Made by a program: the position numbers and the translations under genes. A DNA stretch of 64,000 bases, taken from positions 1-64,000 of the forward strand of contig NZ_KB907802.1 in the NCBI RefSeq assembly GCF_000382225.1. The letters are read 5' to 3'. Below, in pieces: positions 10,660 through 19,604 of this stretch (position 1 is the first letter of the stretch; each line of letters opens with the position of its first letter). The stretch comes from Hymenobacter aerophilus DSM 13606. Its GTDB lineage: Bacteria > Bacteroidota > Bacteroidia > Cytophagales > Hymenobacteraceae. The notes beneath the pieces are model-generated. The model worked only from the letters and a program-made list of their open reading frames with translations. It was not told where the DNA came from and did no database searches.

Positions 10660-11298
10660 TTGCTGCACCAACTTGCCGTAACTCCCACTGCGCCGGCCGC
10701 CGATTCGCTGCCCGTGATGGAGCAATTTTATACCATTCAGGGCGAAGGCTACAACACTGGCCGCGCCGCCTATTTCATCCGCCTCGGCGGCTGCGACGTG
10801 GGCTGCGTGTGGTGCGACGTGAAGGAGTCGTGGCCCCTGGATGCCCACCCGCGCCACTCGCTGCCCGAGCTGGTGGCGGCCGTAACGGCGCACCCCGGCC
10901 GCAACGTGGTCATCACCGGGGGCGAGCCGCTGATGCACGAGCTGGGCCCCCTGACGGCCGCATTGCAGGCCGCCGGCTGCCGCACCTGGATAGAAACCAG
11001 CGGCGCCTACCCGCTCAGCGGAAACTGGAACTGGATTTGCGTATCGCCCAAGAAGTTCAAAGCGCCGCTACCCAGCGTGCTGGCCGCGGCGCACGAGCTG
11101 AAAATCGTGGTCTTCAACAAAAGCGACTTTGCCTGGGCCGAGGAGCACGCCGCCCAGGTGGGGCCGGAGTGCCGCCTCTACCTGCAGCCCGAGTGGAGCA
11201 AGGCCGCCGCCATGACGCCGCTGATTGTGGACTACGTGAAGGCCCACCCGCATTGGCAGGTGTCGCTCCAGACCCATAAATACCTCGATATTCCTTAG
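10660..11298 (+). CDS. queE: 7-carboxy-7-deazaguanine synthase (radical SAM)
   Basis: This radical-SAM protein catalyses ring contraction to 7-carboxy-7-deazaguanine in the preQ0/queuosine pathway. The opening block MEQFYTIQGEG is typical of QueE. The cluster motif is CDVGCVWC (CxxxCxxC), with WCDVKESW following. ITGGEPLMHE and a C-terminal SLQTHKYLDIP are also present. The start is uncertain. ATG 10717 gives 193 residues, but the upstream residues (APAADSLPVM) look like genuine family sequence, so I place the start at TTG 10660 (212 residues). TTG 10633 lies in the folD terminator T-run and is unlikely. No other preQ0 genes are in the window. Confidence 0.9.
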   Translation: MLHQLAVTPTAPAADSLPVMEQFYTIQGEGYNTGRAAYFIRLGGCDVGCVWCDVKESWPLDAHPRHSLPELVAAVTAHPGRNVVITGGEPLMHELGPLTAALQAAGCRTWIETSGAYPLSGNWNWICVSPKKFKAPLPSVLAAAHELKIVVFNKSDFAWAEEHAAQVGPECRLYLQPEWSKAAAMTPLIVDYVKAHPHWQVSLQTHKYLDIP

Positions 11299-11339
11299 CG
11301 CCGAGTTGCCTGGCGCCCACTTGATTTAGCCCGTATCCT

Positions 11340-13289
11340 ATGCGTCGTTCGCTCCTTGTGCCGCTGGTGCTACTGCTTGCTGCCGGTGGCCTTACGCCGC
11401 AGCTGGCGGCTGCCCAGGCCCGGCTCAGCTCCACCAACACCAAGGCCCGCAGCCTCTGGGACAAAGCCCAGGCCCACGCCAAGGGCCGCGACTTTACCAA
11501 AGCCCTCGAAACGCTCGACCAGCTCACGCAGAAGTTTCCGTCGCTGGGCGAGCCGTATCTGTTGCGCGGCTCGCTGCTCAAGGCGATGGGCGAAAACCAG
11601 GCGGCCTTCGAGGCCTACCGTACCGGCCTGCCCAAGCTGCCCGTCGATGCAGCTCGCACCAACGACTACTACATGCTCGGCGAGCTGGCCATCAGCTTCG
11701 GCGACTATGCCACGGCCGCCGACGCTTTTCAGAAGTACCTCAAACTGGCTCCTAAGGGCCAGCGCAACATTGCGCAGGCCCGGCGCCAGCTGCTAAACTG
11801 CGAGTTTGCTGCCAAGGCGATGGCCACGCCTACCGGCCCCGAGCCCACCCGGCTGCCCGAGCCGCTCAACACCTTCCGGTTTCAGTATTTCCCGGTGCTC
11901 ACCGCCGACAGCCGCTTTCTGCTCTTTACCGGCCGGCCCACCGCGGGCTCCGACGAAAACCTGTACGTGAGCCGCCAGAATCCCGATGGCACCATGGGGG
12001 CGCCGTCGTCCATTTCGCCGGCCATCAACACCTCATTCAACGAAGGGGCGGGCGCGATTTCGGGGGATGGCAAAACGCTGGTTTTCGCTTCCTGCGACCG
12101 GGCCAACTCGGTGGGCAACTGCGACCTGTATATTTCGCGGCGCACCGGCAACACCTGGAGCAAACCCGAAAACCTGGGCCGCAACGTCAACTCGCCCGAG
12201 TGGGACTCGCAGCCCACGCTTTCGGCCGACGGGCGCACGCTGTACTTTACCAGCATGCGACGCGGCGGGCAGGGGCAGGAAGACATCTACGTGACCACCC
12301 TCGACGAGCAGGGTAACTGGACGCCCGCCCGCAACGTGGGCGCGCCCATCAACACGCCCGGCAAGGATATGGCGCCCTTCATCCACGCCAGCGGCACCAC
12401 GCTCTACTACGTTACCGATGGGCTGGTGGGCATGGGCGGCCTCGACATCTACCGCTGCGAGCTGGCCCCCGATGGAAAGTGGGAAGCGCCCCGCAACCTG
12501 GGCTACCCGCTCAACACGTTCGAGAATGAGGCTTCGCTGTTTATCAGTTCCGACAACCGTCGGGGTTTCTGCTCGCGCTGGCGCACCGCCGAGCCGGGCG
12601 TAAAGCGGCAGCGCGACCAGCCCGTGGAGCTGTATTCGTTTGAGGCGCCGGCCAGCGTGCGGGCCCGCGAAACCAGCACTTACGCCCAGGGCCGGGTGTA
12701 CGACGCCGTGACCAAAAAGCCAATTGCCGCCGACGTGCAGCTCTACGACCTCAACACCAACGAGCTGGTGCAATATGTGAACTCCGACGCCGAAACCGGC
12801 GAGTACACCGTGGTGCTCAACGAGGGCCGCCAGTACGCCATGTACGCCGCCGCCGACAAATACCTGATGCGCAGCCTGAGCTTCGACTACAGCAGCCGCC
12901 GCAGCTTCGACCCGCTCACCCTCGACCTGTACCTCGACCCGGTAGGCACCGGCCGCAGCGTGGTGCTCAACAACCTGTTCTTCGATGTGGGCCAGTACGA
13001 GCTCAAGCCCAAGTCGCGCACCGAGCTCAACCGGCTGGTGAGCTTTATGAAGCAGTACCCGGCCATTCAGGTGGAGGTATCGGGCCACACCGACGATATC
13101 GGCTCCGACGACGACAACCTGGTTTTGTCGCAGAACCGGGCCAAATCGGTGTACCGCTACCTGCTGAGCCAGGGCGTAGAGGCCGCCCGCCTGCGCTTTA
13201 AGGGCTACGGCGAGGCCCGCCCGCTGGCCCCCAACGACTCCGAGGAAAACCGCCAGCAGAACCGTCGCATCGAGCTTCGAATTCTGTAG
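11340..13289 (+). CDS. PorE-like OmpA-family outer-membrane protein (TPR, PD40 propeller, CRD, OmpA)
   Basis: A 649-residue exported protein with four parts in order: signal peptide (1-24), TPR repeats (about 30-160), a beta-propeller of PD40/WD40-like blades (about 175-425; repeated ADGRTLYFTS-type strands and LDIYR motifs), a carboxypeptidase-regulatory-like domain (about 440-525), and an OmpA peptidoglycan-binding domain (about 540-649; VSGHTDDIGSDDDN, LSQNRAKSV, ENRQQNRRIEL). This order is that of PorE, which links the type IX secretion machinery to peptidoglycan in Porphyromonas. Several Bacteroidota carry paralogs with the same layout, so the T9SS assignment is inference. It is flanked by terminator hairpins and appears monocistronic. 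Confidence 0.82.
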   Translation: MRRSLLVPLVLLLAAGGLTPQLAAAQARLSSTNTKARSLWDKAQAHAKGRDFTKALETLDQLTQKFPSLGEPYLLRGSLLKAMGENQAAFEAYRTGLPKLPVDAARTNDYYMLGELAISFGDYATAADAFQKYLKLAPKGQRNIAQARRQLLNCEFAAKAMATPTGPEPTRLPEPLNTFRFQYFPVLTADSRFLLFTGRPTAGSDENLYVSRQNPDGTMGAPSSISPAINTSFNEGAGAISGDGKTLVFASCDRANSVGNCDLYISRRTGNTWSKPENLGRNVNSPEWDSQPTLSADGRTLYFTSMRRGGQGQEDIYVTTLDEQGNWTPARNVGAPINTPGKDMAPFIHASGTTLYYVTDGLVGMGGLDIYRCELAPDGKWEAPRNLGYPLNTFENEASLFISSDNRRGFCSRWRTAEPGVKRQRDQPVELYSFEAPASVRARETSTYAQGRVYDAVTKKPIAADVQLYDLNTNELVQYVNSDAETGEYTVVLNEGRQYAMYAAADKYLMRSLSFDYSSRRSFDPLTLDLYLDPVGTGRSVVLNNLFFDVGQYELKPKSRTELNRLVSFMKQYPAIQVEVSGHTDDIGSDDDNLVLSQNRAKSVYRYLLSQGVEAARLRFKGYGEARPLAPNDSEENRQQNRRIELRIL

Positions 13290-13331
13290 GTTCCTGCCAA
13301 ACCGGCCAATCTGGGCCCGGTTTGCCTTCAG

Positions 13332-13396
13332 CTCCAATCGAAAAAGGACAATTACCCTAGTAATTGCACTTTTTTCGATTGGAGTTTTTCTTTTTC
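13332..13396 (+). terminator. terminator of the PorE-like gene
   Basis: Arms CTCCAATCGAAAAA (13332-13345) and the matching 13370-13384 form a long stem, with a smaller inner AATTAC/GTAATT pairing, followed by two runs of T. A shorter GC hairpin (13298-13324) precedes it. Confidence 0.75.
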
Positions 13397-13625
13397 GTAG
13401 CATATCCAGAAGGTTGATAATGAGGCTTCTATTAAATCGTTGTAAAAGTTATTGATTAGAATAGTGATAAAAAAACATTTTATAGTTTAATATTTTGGTG
13501 TACATTTGATTATTCCCACACAGCAGCCGGCGCTGGTGGGAACCACAGCAAATGCACTATTTATATAGTACTGCGCTGCTAAATCGTCTCAAGCAATCAT
13601 TCTCAACCTTTTCTCCTTTTTCACC
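13385..13625. other. AT-rich upstream region of a secreted-protein gene
   Basis: This spacer is strikingly AT-rich compared with its surroundings. It contains a TAnnTTTG element (TACATTTG, 13501-13508) about 115 bases before the next start, without a clear -33 box. No gene is seen. Confidence 0.4.
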
Positions 13626-13994
13626 ATGAAGAAAGTTGCACTATTCGTTTGCCTGCTTATTGCTGCCCCCGGGGTAATGCTGGCCGCTAAGCGCGCCGAC
13701 AACCCGACCAGCATCACGGCCCGCGCTACGGCCCTTACCCGCGCCATTGCCGACCGCATCCGGCTCGATGAAGGCCAGTACCTGCGCCTCAAGCAGCTCA
13801 ACATCCGCATGCTCAGCGAGCAGGAAGACCTGAAGTCACGCTTCGCCGCCGAGCAGCCCATCCTCGACCAGCGCCTGGCCGATGCCCAACTCTACTACGA
13901 AATGGCTCTGCTCGATATGCTGCGGCCCGCCCAACGCTCCTTGTTCGACCAGCACCGCGCCAGCATGACGGCCCTGGGTACGCTGTCGAAGTAA
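13626..13994 (+). CDS. small secreted helical protein (paralog 1 of 3)
   Basis: A 122-residue exported protein of unknown function. A signal peptide (about 1-20, ending VMLA) precedes a largely helical domain with the pattern ATALTRAIADRIRLDEGQYLR, then LKQLNIRMLSEQ, then LYYEMALLDMLRPAQRSLFDQHR. Two further proteins in the window (14170-14535 and 28893-29291) share the pattern Ala-rich helix, LxEGQY/LNEAQ, xRLNxxxL, and a C-terminal LxPxQ block. The layout recalls periplasmic Spy/CpxP-type or LTXXQ-like helical proteins, but I see no exact motif. It is probably periplasmic. Confidence 0.65.
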   Translation: MKKVALFVCLLIAAPGVMLAAKRADNPTSITARATALTRAIADRIRLDEGQYLRLKQLNIRMLSEQEDLKSRFAAEQPILDQRLADAQLYYEMALLDMLRPAQRSLFDQHRASMTALGTLSK

Positions 13995-14169
13995 CAGCGC
14001 CCGTGCAGCCACGGTCCGGCCCAGTGGGCGCCGGACCGTGGGCTGGAGGGGTACAAACGCTTAGTAAAATTTATATTGCTTATATCATATTTCTGTAGTA
14101 TCTTGACAATACAGTTTTGGATAGTGCAGTTGGACAGGTCCTCATTTTTCCACCAAACCTCCTACAACT

Positions 14170-14535
14170 ATGAAAAACGTTCTTACTCTACTGGCCCTGG
14201 CTTCTTTCCTGGCCGCCGCAAACCCAACCGCAGCTCAGGCCGATGGCGGGGGCGTTACACTGGGTGAGCGGGCCACTGCCATGACCTGGCGCATTGCCGA
14301 GCGCACTCAGCTCAGCGAAGGCCAGTACATCAAATTGCGCCGCCTGAATGTGGGCCTGCTCTCCGAAATGGCCACGCTGCGCAAGGAACTTAAAGCCGAC
14401 CCCGCAAACCTCGATAAGGCCCTGGCCGATGTGCTCCAGCGTTACGAATGGGATGTAGCCGCGCTGCTCCAGCCCAAGCAGCTCGCCGTCTACGACGGCC
14501 TCAAATCCGAATTCACTGCTGTTAATATTCGTTGA
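14170..14535 (+). CDS. small secreted helical protein (paralog 2 of 3)
   Basis: A 121-residue exported protein. A signal peptide (about 1-22, ending AAQA) is followed by ERATAMTWRIAERTQLSEGQY, RRLNVGLLSEM and LLQPKQLAVYDGLK, matching its upstream neighbour block for block. The two genes are about 175 bases apart with an AT-rich spacer, so they probably have separate promoters after a local duplication. The function is unknown; a periplasmic location is inferred from the signal peptide. It shares a bidirectional terminator with the convergent gltA. Confidence 0.65.
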   Translation: MKNVLTLLALASFLAAANPTAAQADGGGVTLGERATAMTWRIAERTQLSEGQYIKLRRLNVGLLSEMATLRKELKADPANLDKALADVLQRYEWDVAALLQPKQLAVYDGLKSEFTAVNIR

Positions 14536-14589
14536 TTGGCAGTTGAGTAGCGAGTGGTGCCTCTGGTAAAACTCGAATAGCCTAAGCAT

Positions 14590-14620
14590 AAAAAAAGCCC
14601 GCCGAAGCGGGCTTTTTTTA
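14590..14620. terminator. bidirectional terminator between secreted-protein gene and gltA
   Basis: A GCCCGC/GCGGGC stem with a CGAA tetraloop is flanked by seven A on the left and seven T on the right, so it can end transcription from both sides. Confidence 0.93.
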
Positions 14621-14662
14621 TGCGCTGATGTGAACTGCCGGCTCAGCCGGCAGCTCCATAGC

Positions 14663-15958
<1,296 letters not shown>

Positions 15959-16191
15959 AAAGCGTAGGTTGAAAAGTGGTGGTTCAGGATGAAATTAACC
16001 AATAAACCGGCAAGCGGTCATTTGGCTGTTGGTTACTAGCTATAGTACAAGCCGGCCGGCAAACTTGTTTGCGGAGCGGCTAGCTACAAAGTAACACCGC
16101 CAAGCCGATAAAACCGGCATTCGGGCCGCCTTTTTATCAACCAGCCCAACCTTGCGGCGTCATCACTGCCCACTGGCCACTTATCTGCCGC

Positions 16192-17586
16192 CTACTTGCC
16201 GATGCAGAACTGGGTGAAGATGCTGGTGAGCAGGTCGTCGGAGCTTATTTCACCGGTTATCTGGCCCAGCGCGCCCAGGGCGTGGCGCAGGTCGGCGGCC
16301 AGCAGCTCGGTGCCGTCGCCGGTGCTCAGGCCCACCAGCACGGCGTCGAGGTGGCGGTCGGCCTGCTCCAGGCTGCGGGCGTGGCGCAGGTTGGTGACGA
16401 TGGTGCTGGCCCCGGTATGGTCGAGGCCCTGCAGGCGCACGCGGGCCAGCAGCGCCCCCCGCAGCTCGTCGAGCCCCGCGCCGCCGCGGGCCGCTGCTAG
16501 CAGCAGGGTATCGGGCCGGCTTTGGAAAGCAGCCGCCTGGGCCTCGGAAGCCAGGTCGAGCTTGTTGCCCACGGCCAGCACGGCCACGCTGGCGGGCAGG
16601 TTCAGGGCTTCAATTTCTGCTTGAAGCGTAGCCGGCGAAGTTGTCGTAATATCAAACAGATACACAACCAGCGCCGCCTGCTGTACCCGCTGCCGGGTGC
16701 GCTCCACGCCCATAGCTTCCACCACGTCGGAGGTTTCGCGCAGGCCGGCCGTATCTACGAATCGGAAGCGGATGCCCTCGATGCTCACCTCGTCCTCGAT
16801 CAGGTCGCGGGTGGTGCCTGCCACCTCCGACACGATGGCGCGCTCCTCGTTGAGCAGGGCATTGAGCAGCGTGCTTTTGCCGGCGTTGGGCCGGCCGGCA
16901 ATAACGGTGGTCACGCCGTTTTTGATGACGTTGCCCAGCTCGAAGGAGCGCAGCAGCCGGCGCACCAGGGCCTGCACCTGCTGCAACAGCACCACCAGCC
17001 CGGTGCGGTCGGCAAACTCCACGTCCTCCTCACCGAAGTCCAGCTCCAACTCCAGCAGGGCCGCAAAGTGCACCAGCTGGCCGCGCAGTTCCCGCAGCTC
17101 GCGCGAGAAGCCGCCCCGCATCTGGCGCAGGGCCACCTGGTGGCTCAGGGCCGAGTCGGCGGCAATCAGGTCGGCTACGGCTTCGGCCTGAGCCAGATCG
17201 AGGGCGCCGTGCAGAAAGGCGCGCTTGGTAAACTCGCCGGCTTCGGCCAGGCGGGCGCCGTGGCGCAGCAGCAGCGCCAAGACCTGCCGCACAATGTAGT
17301 CGGAGCCGTGGGTGCTGATTTCCACCACATCTTCGCGCGTGTAAGAGTGCGGGCTGCGGAAAAGCGACACGACCACCTCATCGAGCACCTGAGTTCCGTC
17401 GCGCAGCGTGCCGTAGTGCAGGGTGTGGCCGGGCTGCTCGGCCAGGCGCTTACCGGCAAACACCTCGTCGGTAATGGCAATGGCCCGGGGGCCCGAGAGG
17501 CGCACCAGCGCAATGGCCCCGGCGCCGGGCGGGGTCGAGAGGGCGACGATGGTATCGGAAAGGGCGAGGGGCAGGTCGGCGGCCAC
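16192..17586 (-). CDS. mnmE: tRNA modification GTPase MnmE
   Basis: MnmE acts with MnmG to install the 5-carboxymethylaminomethyl group on U34 of certain tRNAs. The 464-residue protein has the N-terminal formyl-THF-binding domain (DTIVALSTPPGAGAIALVRLSG), a helical domain, an inserted G domain (GRPNAGKSTLLN, DTAGLRE, GNKLDL), and the C-terminal CIGK motif with the catalytic Cys. I chose GTG at 17584-17586. The frame is open to a TTG at 17613, but that TTG is the last part of a TACCTTTG promoter element, so translation should begin downstream of it. Confidence 0.95.
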   Translation of the reverse strand: MAADLPLALSDTIVALSTPPGAGAIALVRLSGPRAIAITDEVFAGKRLAEQPGHTLHYGTLRDGTQVLDEVVVSLFRSPHSYTREDVVEISTHGSDYIVRQVLALLLRHGARLAEAGEFTKRAFLHGALDLAQAEAVADLIAADSALSHQVALRQMRGGFSRELRELRGQLVHFAALLELELDFGEEDVEFADRTGLVVLLQQVQALVRRLLRSFELGNVIKNGVTTVIAGRPNAGKSTLLNALLNEERAIVSEVAGTTRDLIEDEVSIEGIRFRFVDTAGLRETSDVVEAMGVERTRQRVQQAALVVYLFDITTTSPATLQAEIEALNLPASVAVLAVGNKLDLASEAQAAAFQSRPDTLLLAAARGGAGLDELRGALLARVRLQGLDHTGASTIVTNLRHARSLEQADRHLDAVLVGLSTGDGTELLAADLRHALGALGQITGEISSDDLLTSIFTQFCIGK

Positions 17587-17610
17587 GGCAGTCTGGAATA
17601 AATGAGCCCG

Positions 17611-17644
17611 CAAAGGTACGGCGGCTTGAAAGTGAAAGCGCCAA
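17611..17644 (-). promoter_or_regulatory. mnmE promoter (TTG-N23-TACCTTTG)
   Basis: On the reverse strand a TTG (17642-17644) is followed after 23 bases by TACCTTTG (17611-17618), the Bacteroidota -33/-7 pattern, about 25 bases before the chosen GTG start. It overlaps the terminator of the upstream regulator gene. Confidence 0.65.
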
Positions 17645-17651
17645 AACCAAA

Positions 17652-17704
17652 AGGCAAAGCCGTTGAACGGCCCTGGTTTAGGTGTTCAACGGCTTCGCCT
17701 TTTC
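17652..17704 (-). terminator. terminator of the DtxR/MntR-type regulator
   Basis: On the reverse strand GGCGAAGCCGTTGAAC pairs with its complement near 17653-17668 around a 15-base loop. A short U-rich tract follows. It lies just after the regulator stop. Confidence 0.7.
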
Positions 17705-17727
17705 CCTTTTATCCTTGGCTTTAAAGC

Positions 17728-18387
17728 TCAACCCGCCAGCATCAGGTTGCGGCTTACTTCGACTGATATTAATTGTTTGCGTTCCTGGTTGATATTGATT
17801 TCAAGCGAATTGTCGAACAGAATCTTATCCAGCACTTCAATGTGCGTACCCAGACCGACGCCTACTTTGTCGAGGTACTGCAGGAAGGGCGCGGAGGTGT
17901 TCTTGACGGCCACCACGCGGCCCTGGTCGCCGGGGCGCAGGTCGGCCAGCAGGCGGTGCTCAGGCCGGTGCAGCACACCCTCGGCCGTCGGGATGGGGTC
18001 GCCGTGGGGGTCGAGCTGCGGGAAGCCCAGGAACTCGTCGAGGCGGCGCACCAGCAGTTCGGAGTCGACGTGCTCCATCTGCTCGGCCACGTCGTGCACT
18101 TCATCCCAGTGAAAACCGAAATGCTCGACCAGAAAGACCTCCCAGAGCCGGTGCTTGCGGATGGTGTTGAGCGCCACTAGCCGTCCGGCCTCACTCAGCG
18201 TGACGCCCCGGTAGCGGGTATAGTTGACGAGGCCCTTCTCGCCCAAGCGGCGTAGCATATCGGTAACTGAAGCGGGCCGGGTCTGCAGCTCTTCGGCTAC
18301 GCTGTTGGTGCTTACTTCCGTGCCGGGTTGGGCCTCCGAGAGCTTATAAACGGCTTTCAGGTAGTTTTCCTCGGTGAAGCTGGGCAT
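17728..18387 (-). CDS. DtxR/MntR-family metal-dependent transcriptional regulator
   Basis: A 219-residue regulator with the three DtxR-family parts. The winged helix (about 1-70) contains TEENYLKAVYKL and RPASVTDMLRRLGEKGLV. The metal-binding dimerisation domain has His79, Glu83, His98, Glu102 and His106 in the usual spacing. A C-terminal FeoA/SH3-like domain spans about 145-219. Such proteins repress manganese or iron uptake genes when the metal is bound. No transporter gene is adjacent, so the regulon is elsewhere. Which metal it senses cannot be decided from sequence alone. An AT-rich palindrome lies just upstream of its start. Confidence 0.9.
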   Translation of the reverse strand: MPSFTEENYLKAVYKLSEAQPGTEVSTNSVAEELQTRPASVTDMLRRLGEKGLVNYTRYRGVTLSEAGRLVALNTIRKHRLWEVFLVEHFGFHWDEVHDVAEQMEHVDSELLVRRLDEFLGFPQLDPHGDPIPTAEGVLHRPEHRLLADLRPGDQGRVVAVKNTSAPFLQYLDKVGVGLGTHIEVLDKILFDNSLEININQERKQLISVEVSRNLMLAG

Positions 18388-18390
18388 TGG

Positions 18391-18497
18391 AACAATTAGT
18401 AATTAATAATTAATAATTAGAAATCAACTGTTTATCAGCCCCAAAAGACCCATAAAGCAGTCAATTTTTAATTCCTAATTATTAATTGTTAATTAAA
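18391..18497. repeat. AT-rich word palindrome between regulator and fabH
   Basis: Arms made of ATTAGTAATTAATAATTA-type words (about 18392-18420) and their complement (about 18465-18495) surround a loop. The element fills the gap between the two same-strand genes and ends just before the fabH stop at 18502. A close relative lies at 60498-60588. Confidence 0.8.
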
Positions 18498-18501
18498 AAA
18501 T

Positions 18502-19521
18502 CTACCACTTGATAAGCGCCGAGGCCCAGGTGAAGCCCGAGCCGAAGGCGGCCAGGCACACCAGGTCGCCGCGCTTGATGCGGCCTTCCTGCACGGCTTC
18601 GCTCAGGGCGATGGGCACGGAGGCGGCGGTAGTGTTGCCGTAGCGCTGGATGTTGCTGAAAATCTTGTCGTCGGAGAGCCCCATTTTCTGCTGCACGTAC
18701 TGCGTGATGCGCAAGTTGGCCTGGTGCGGAATGAGCATGTCGAGGTCCTGGGGCTGGTAGCCGTTGGCGTCGAGCGCCTCCTTGATCACCTGCGGGAAGC
18801 GCACCACGGCGTGCTTGAACACGTTCTGGCCATTCATGACGGGGTAGAGCTCGACCTCGTTCTCCAGGTTCTGTATGAAGGCGGTGCGGTTCTGGCGGTT
18901 CGAGCTGGGCTCCTTTACAATCAATTCCTCGGCGTGCTCGCCCTGCGCGTGCAGGTGCGTGCTCAGTACGCCGTGTCCCTCGCGGGTGCTAGGGCGCATG
19001 ACCACCGCGCCGGCGCCATCGCCAAAAATAACCGACACGGCCCGGCCGCGGGTGCTGATGTCGAGGCCCGAAGAATGGATTTCGGAGCCTACCACCAGCA
19101 CGTTGTCGTACATGCCGGTTTTGATGAACTGGTCGGCCATGCTCAGCGCGTACACGAAGCCCGAGCACTGGTTGCGCACATCGAAGGCCGGTACGGGAGC
19201 CTTGATGCCCAGCTCGCGCTGCAACAGCACGCCCGAGCCGGGGAAGAAATAGTCGGGCGAGAGCGTGGCAAACACAATCATCTGCACATCGTCGGGCTCC
19301 AGGCCGGCCATTTCGAGGGCGCGGCGGGCCGCTTTGGCGCCCATGTTGGCGGTGGTGTCGGTGCCTTCGGTAAACCAGCGCCGCTCCTTGATGCCGGTGC
19401 GCTCCTGAATCCACTCGTCGGTGGTGTCCATGAGGGTGGTGAGGTCGGCATTGGTAACCACGCGCTCGGGCACATAGTGGCCGACGCCGGCAATTTCGGA
19501 GTTGCGTAAGGAGTTAGTCAT
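18502..19521 (-). CDS. fabH: 3-oxoacyl-ACP synthase III (KAS III)
   Basis: KAS III starts fatty acid synthesis by condensing an acyl-CoA primer with malonyl-ACP. The 339-residue protein has the thiolase fold with catalytic Cys119 (RNQCSGFVYALS), the His in IPHQANLRI, and the Asn in RYGNTTAASVPIAL. The C-terminal FGSGFTWASALIKW is typical. In branched-chain-fatty-acid Bacteroidota the primer is often isobutyryl-CoA or isovaleryl-CoA, which would be a metabolic neighbour of IcmF; that link is inference. The gene sits alone with a palindrome downstream. More than one FabH paralog is common in these genomes, so the essential copy cannot be fixed here. Confidence 0.93.
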   Translation of the reverse strand: MTNSLRNSEIAGVGHYVPERVVTNADLTTLMDTTDEWIQERTGIKERRWFTEGTDTTANMGAKAARRALEMAGLEPDDVQMIVFATLSPDYFFPGSGVLLQRELGIKAPVPAFDVRNQCSGFVYALSMADQFIKTGMYDNVLVVGSEIHSSGLDISTRGRAVSVIFGDGAGAVVMRPSTREGHGVLSTHLHAQGEHAEELIVKEPSSNRQNRTAFIQNLENEVELYPVMNGQNVFKHAVVRFPQVIKEALDANGYQPQDLDMLIPHQANLRITQYVQQKMGLSDDKIFSNIQRYGNTTAASVPIALSEAVQEGRIKRGDLVCLAAFGSGFTWASALIKW

Positions 19522-19604
19522 CGGGGGAGGGATTTGCGGAGCAGTACAGAAGAAAGCAAGCGCCGAAGGTAAAGAAAATCGGTGCCCGTTCCATAAACGG
19601 GTTG

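Noticed and set aside
14103-14130. TTGACA-like -35 box upstream of the second secreted paralog
   Set aside because: No matching -10 at the right spacing, and the phylum uses TAnnTTTG promoters.
17587-17613. TTG 17613 as the start of mnmE
   Set aside because: It is part of the TACCTTTG promoter element.
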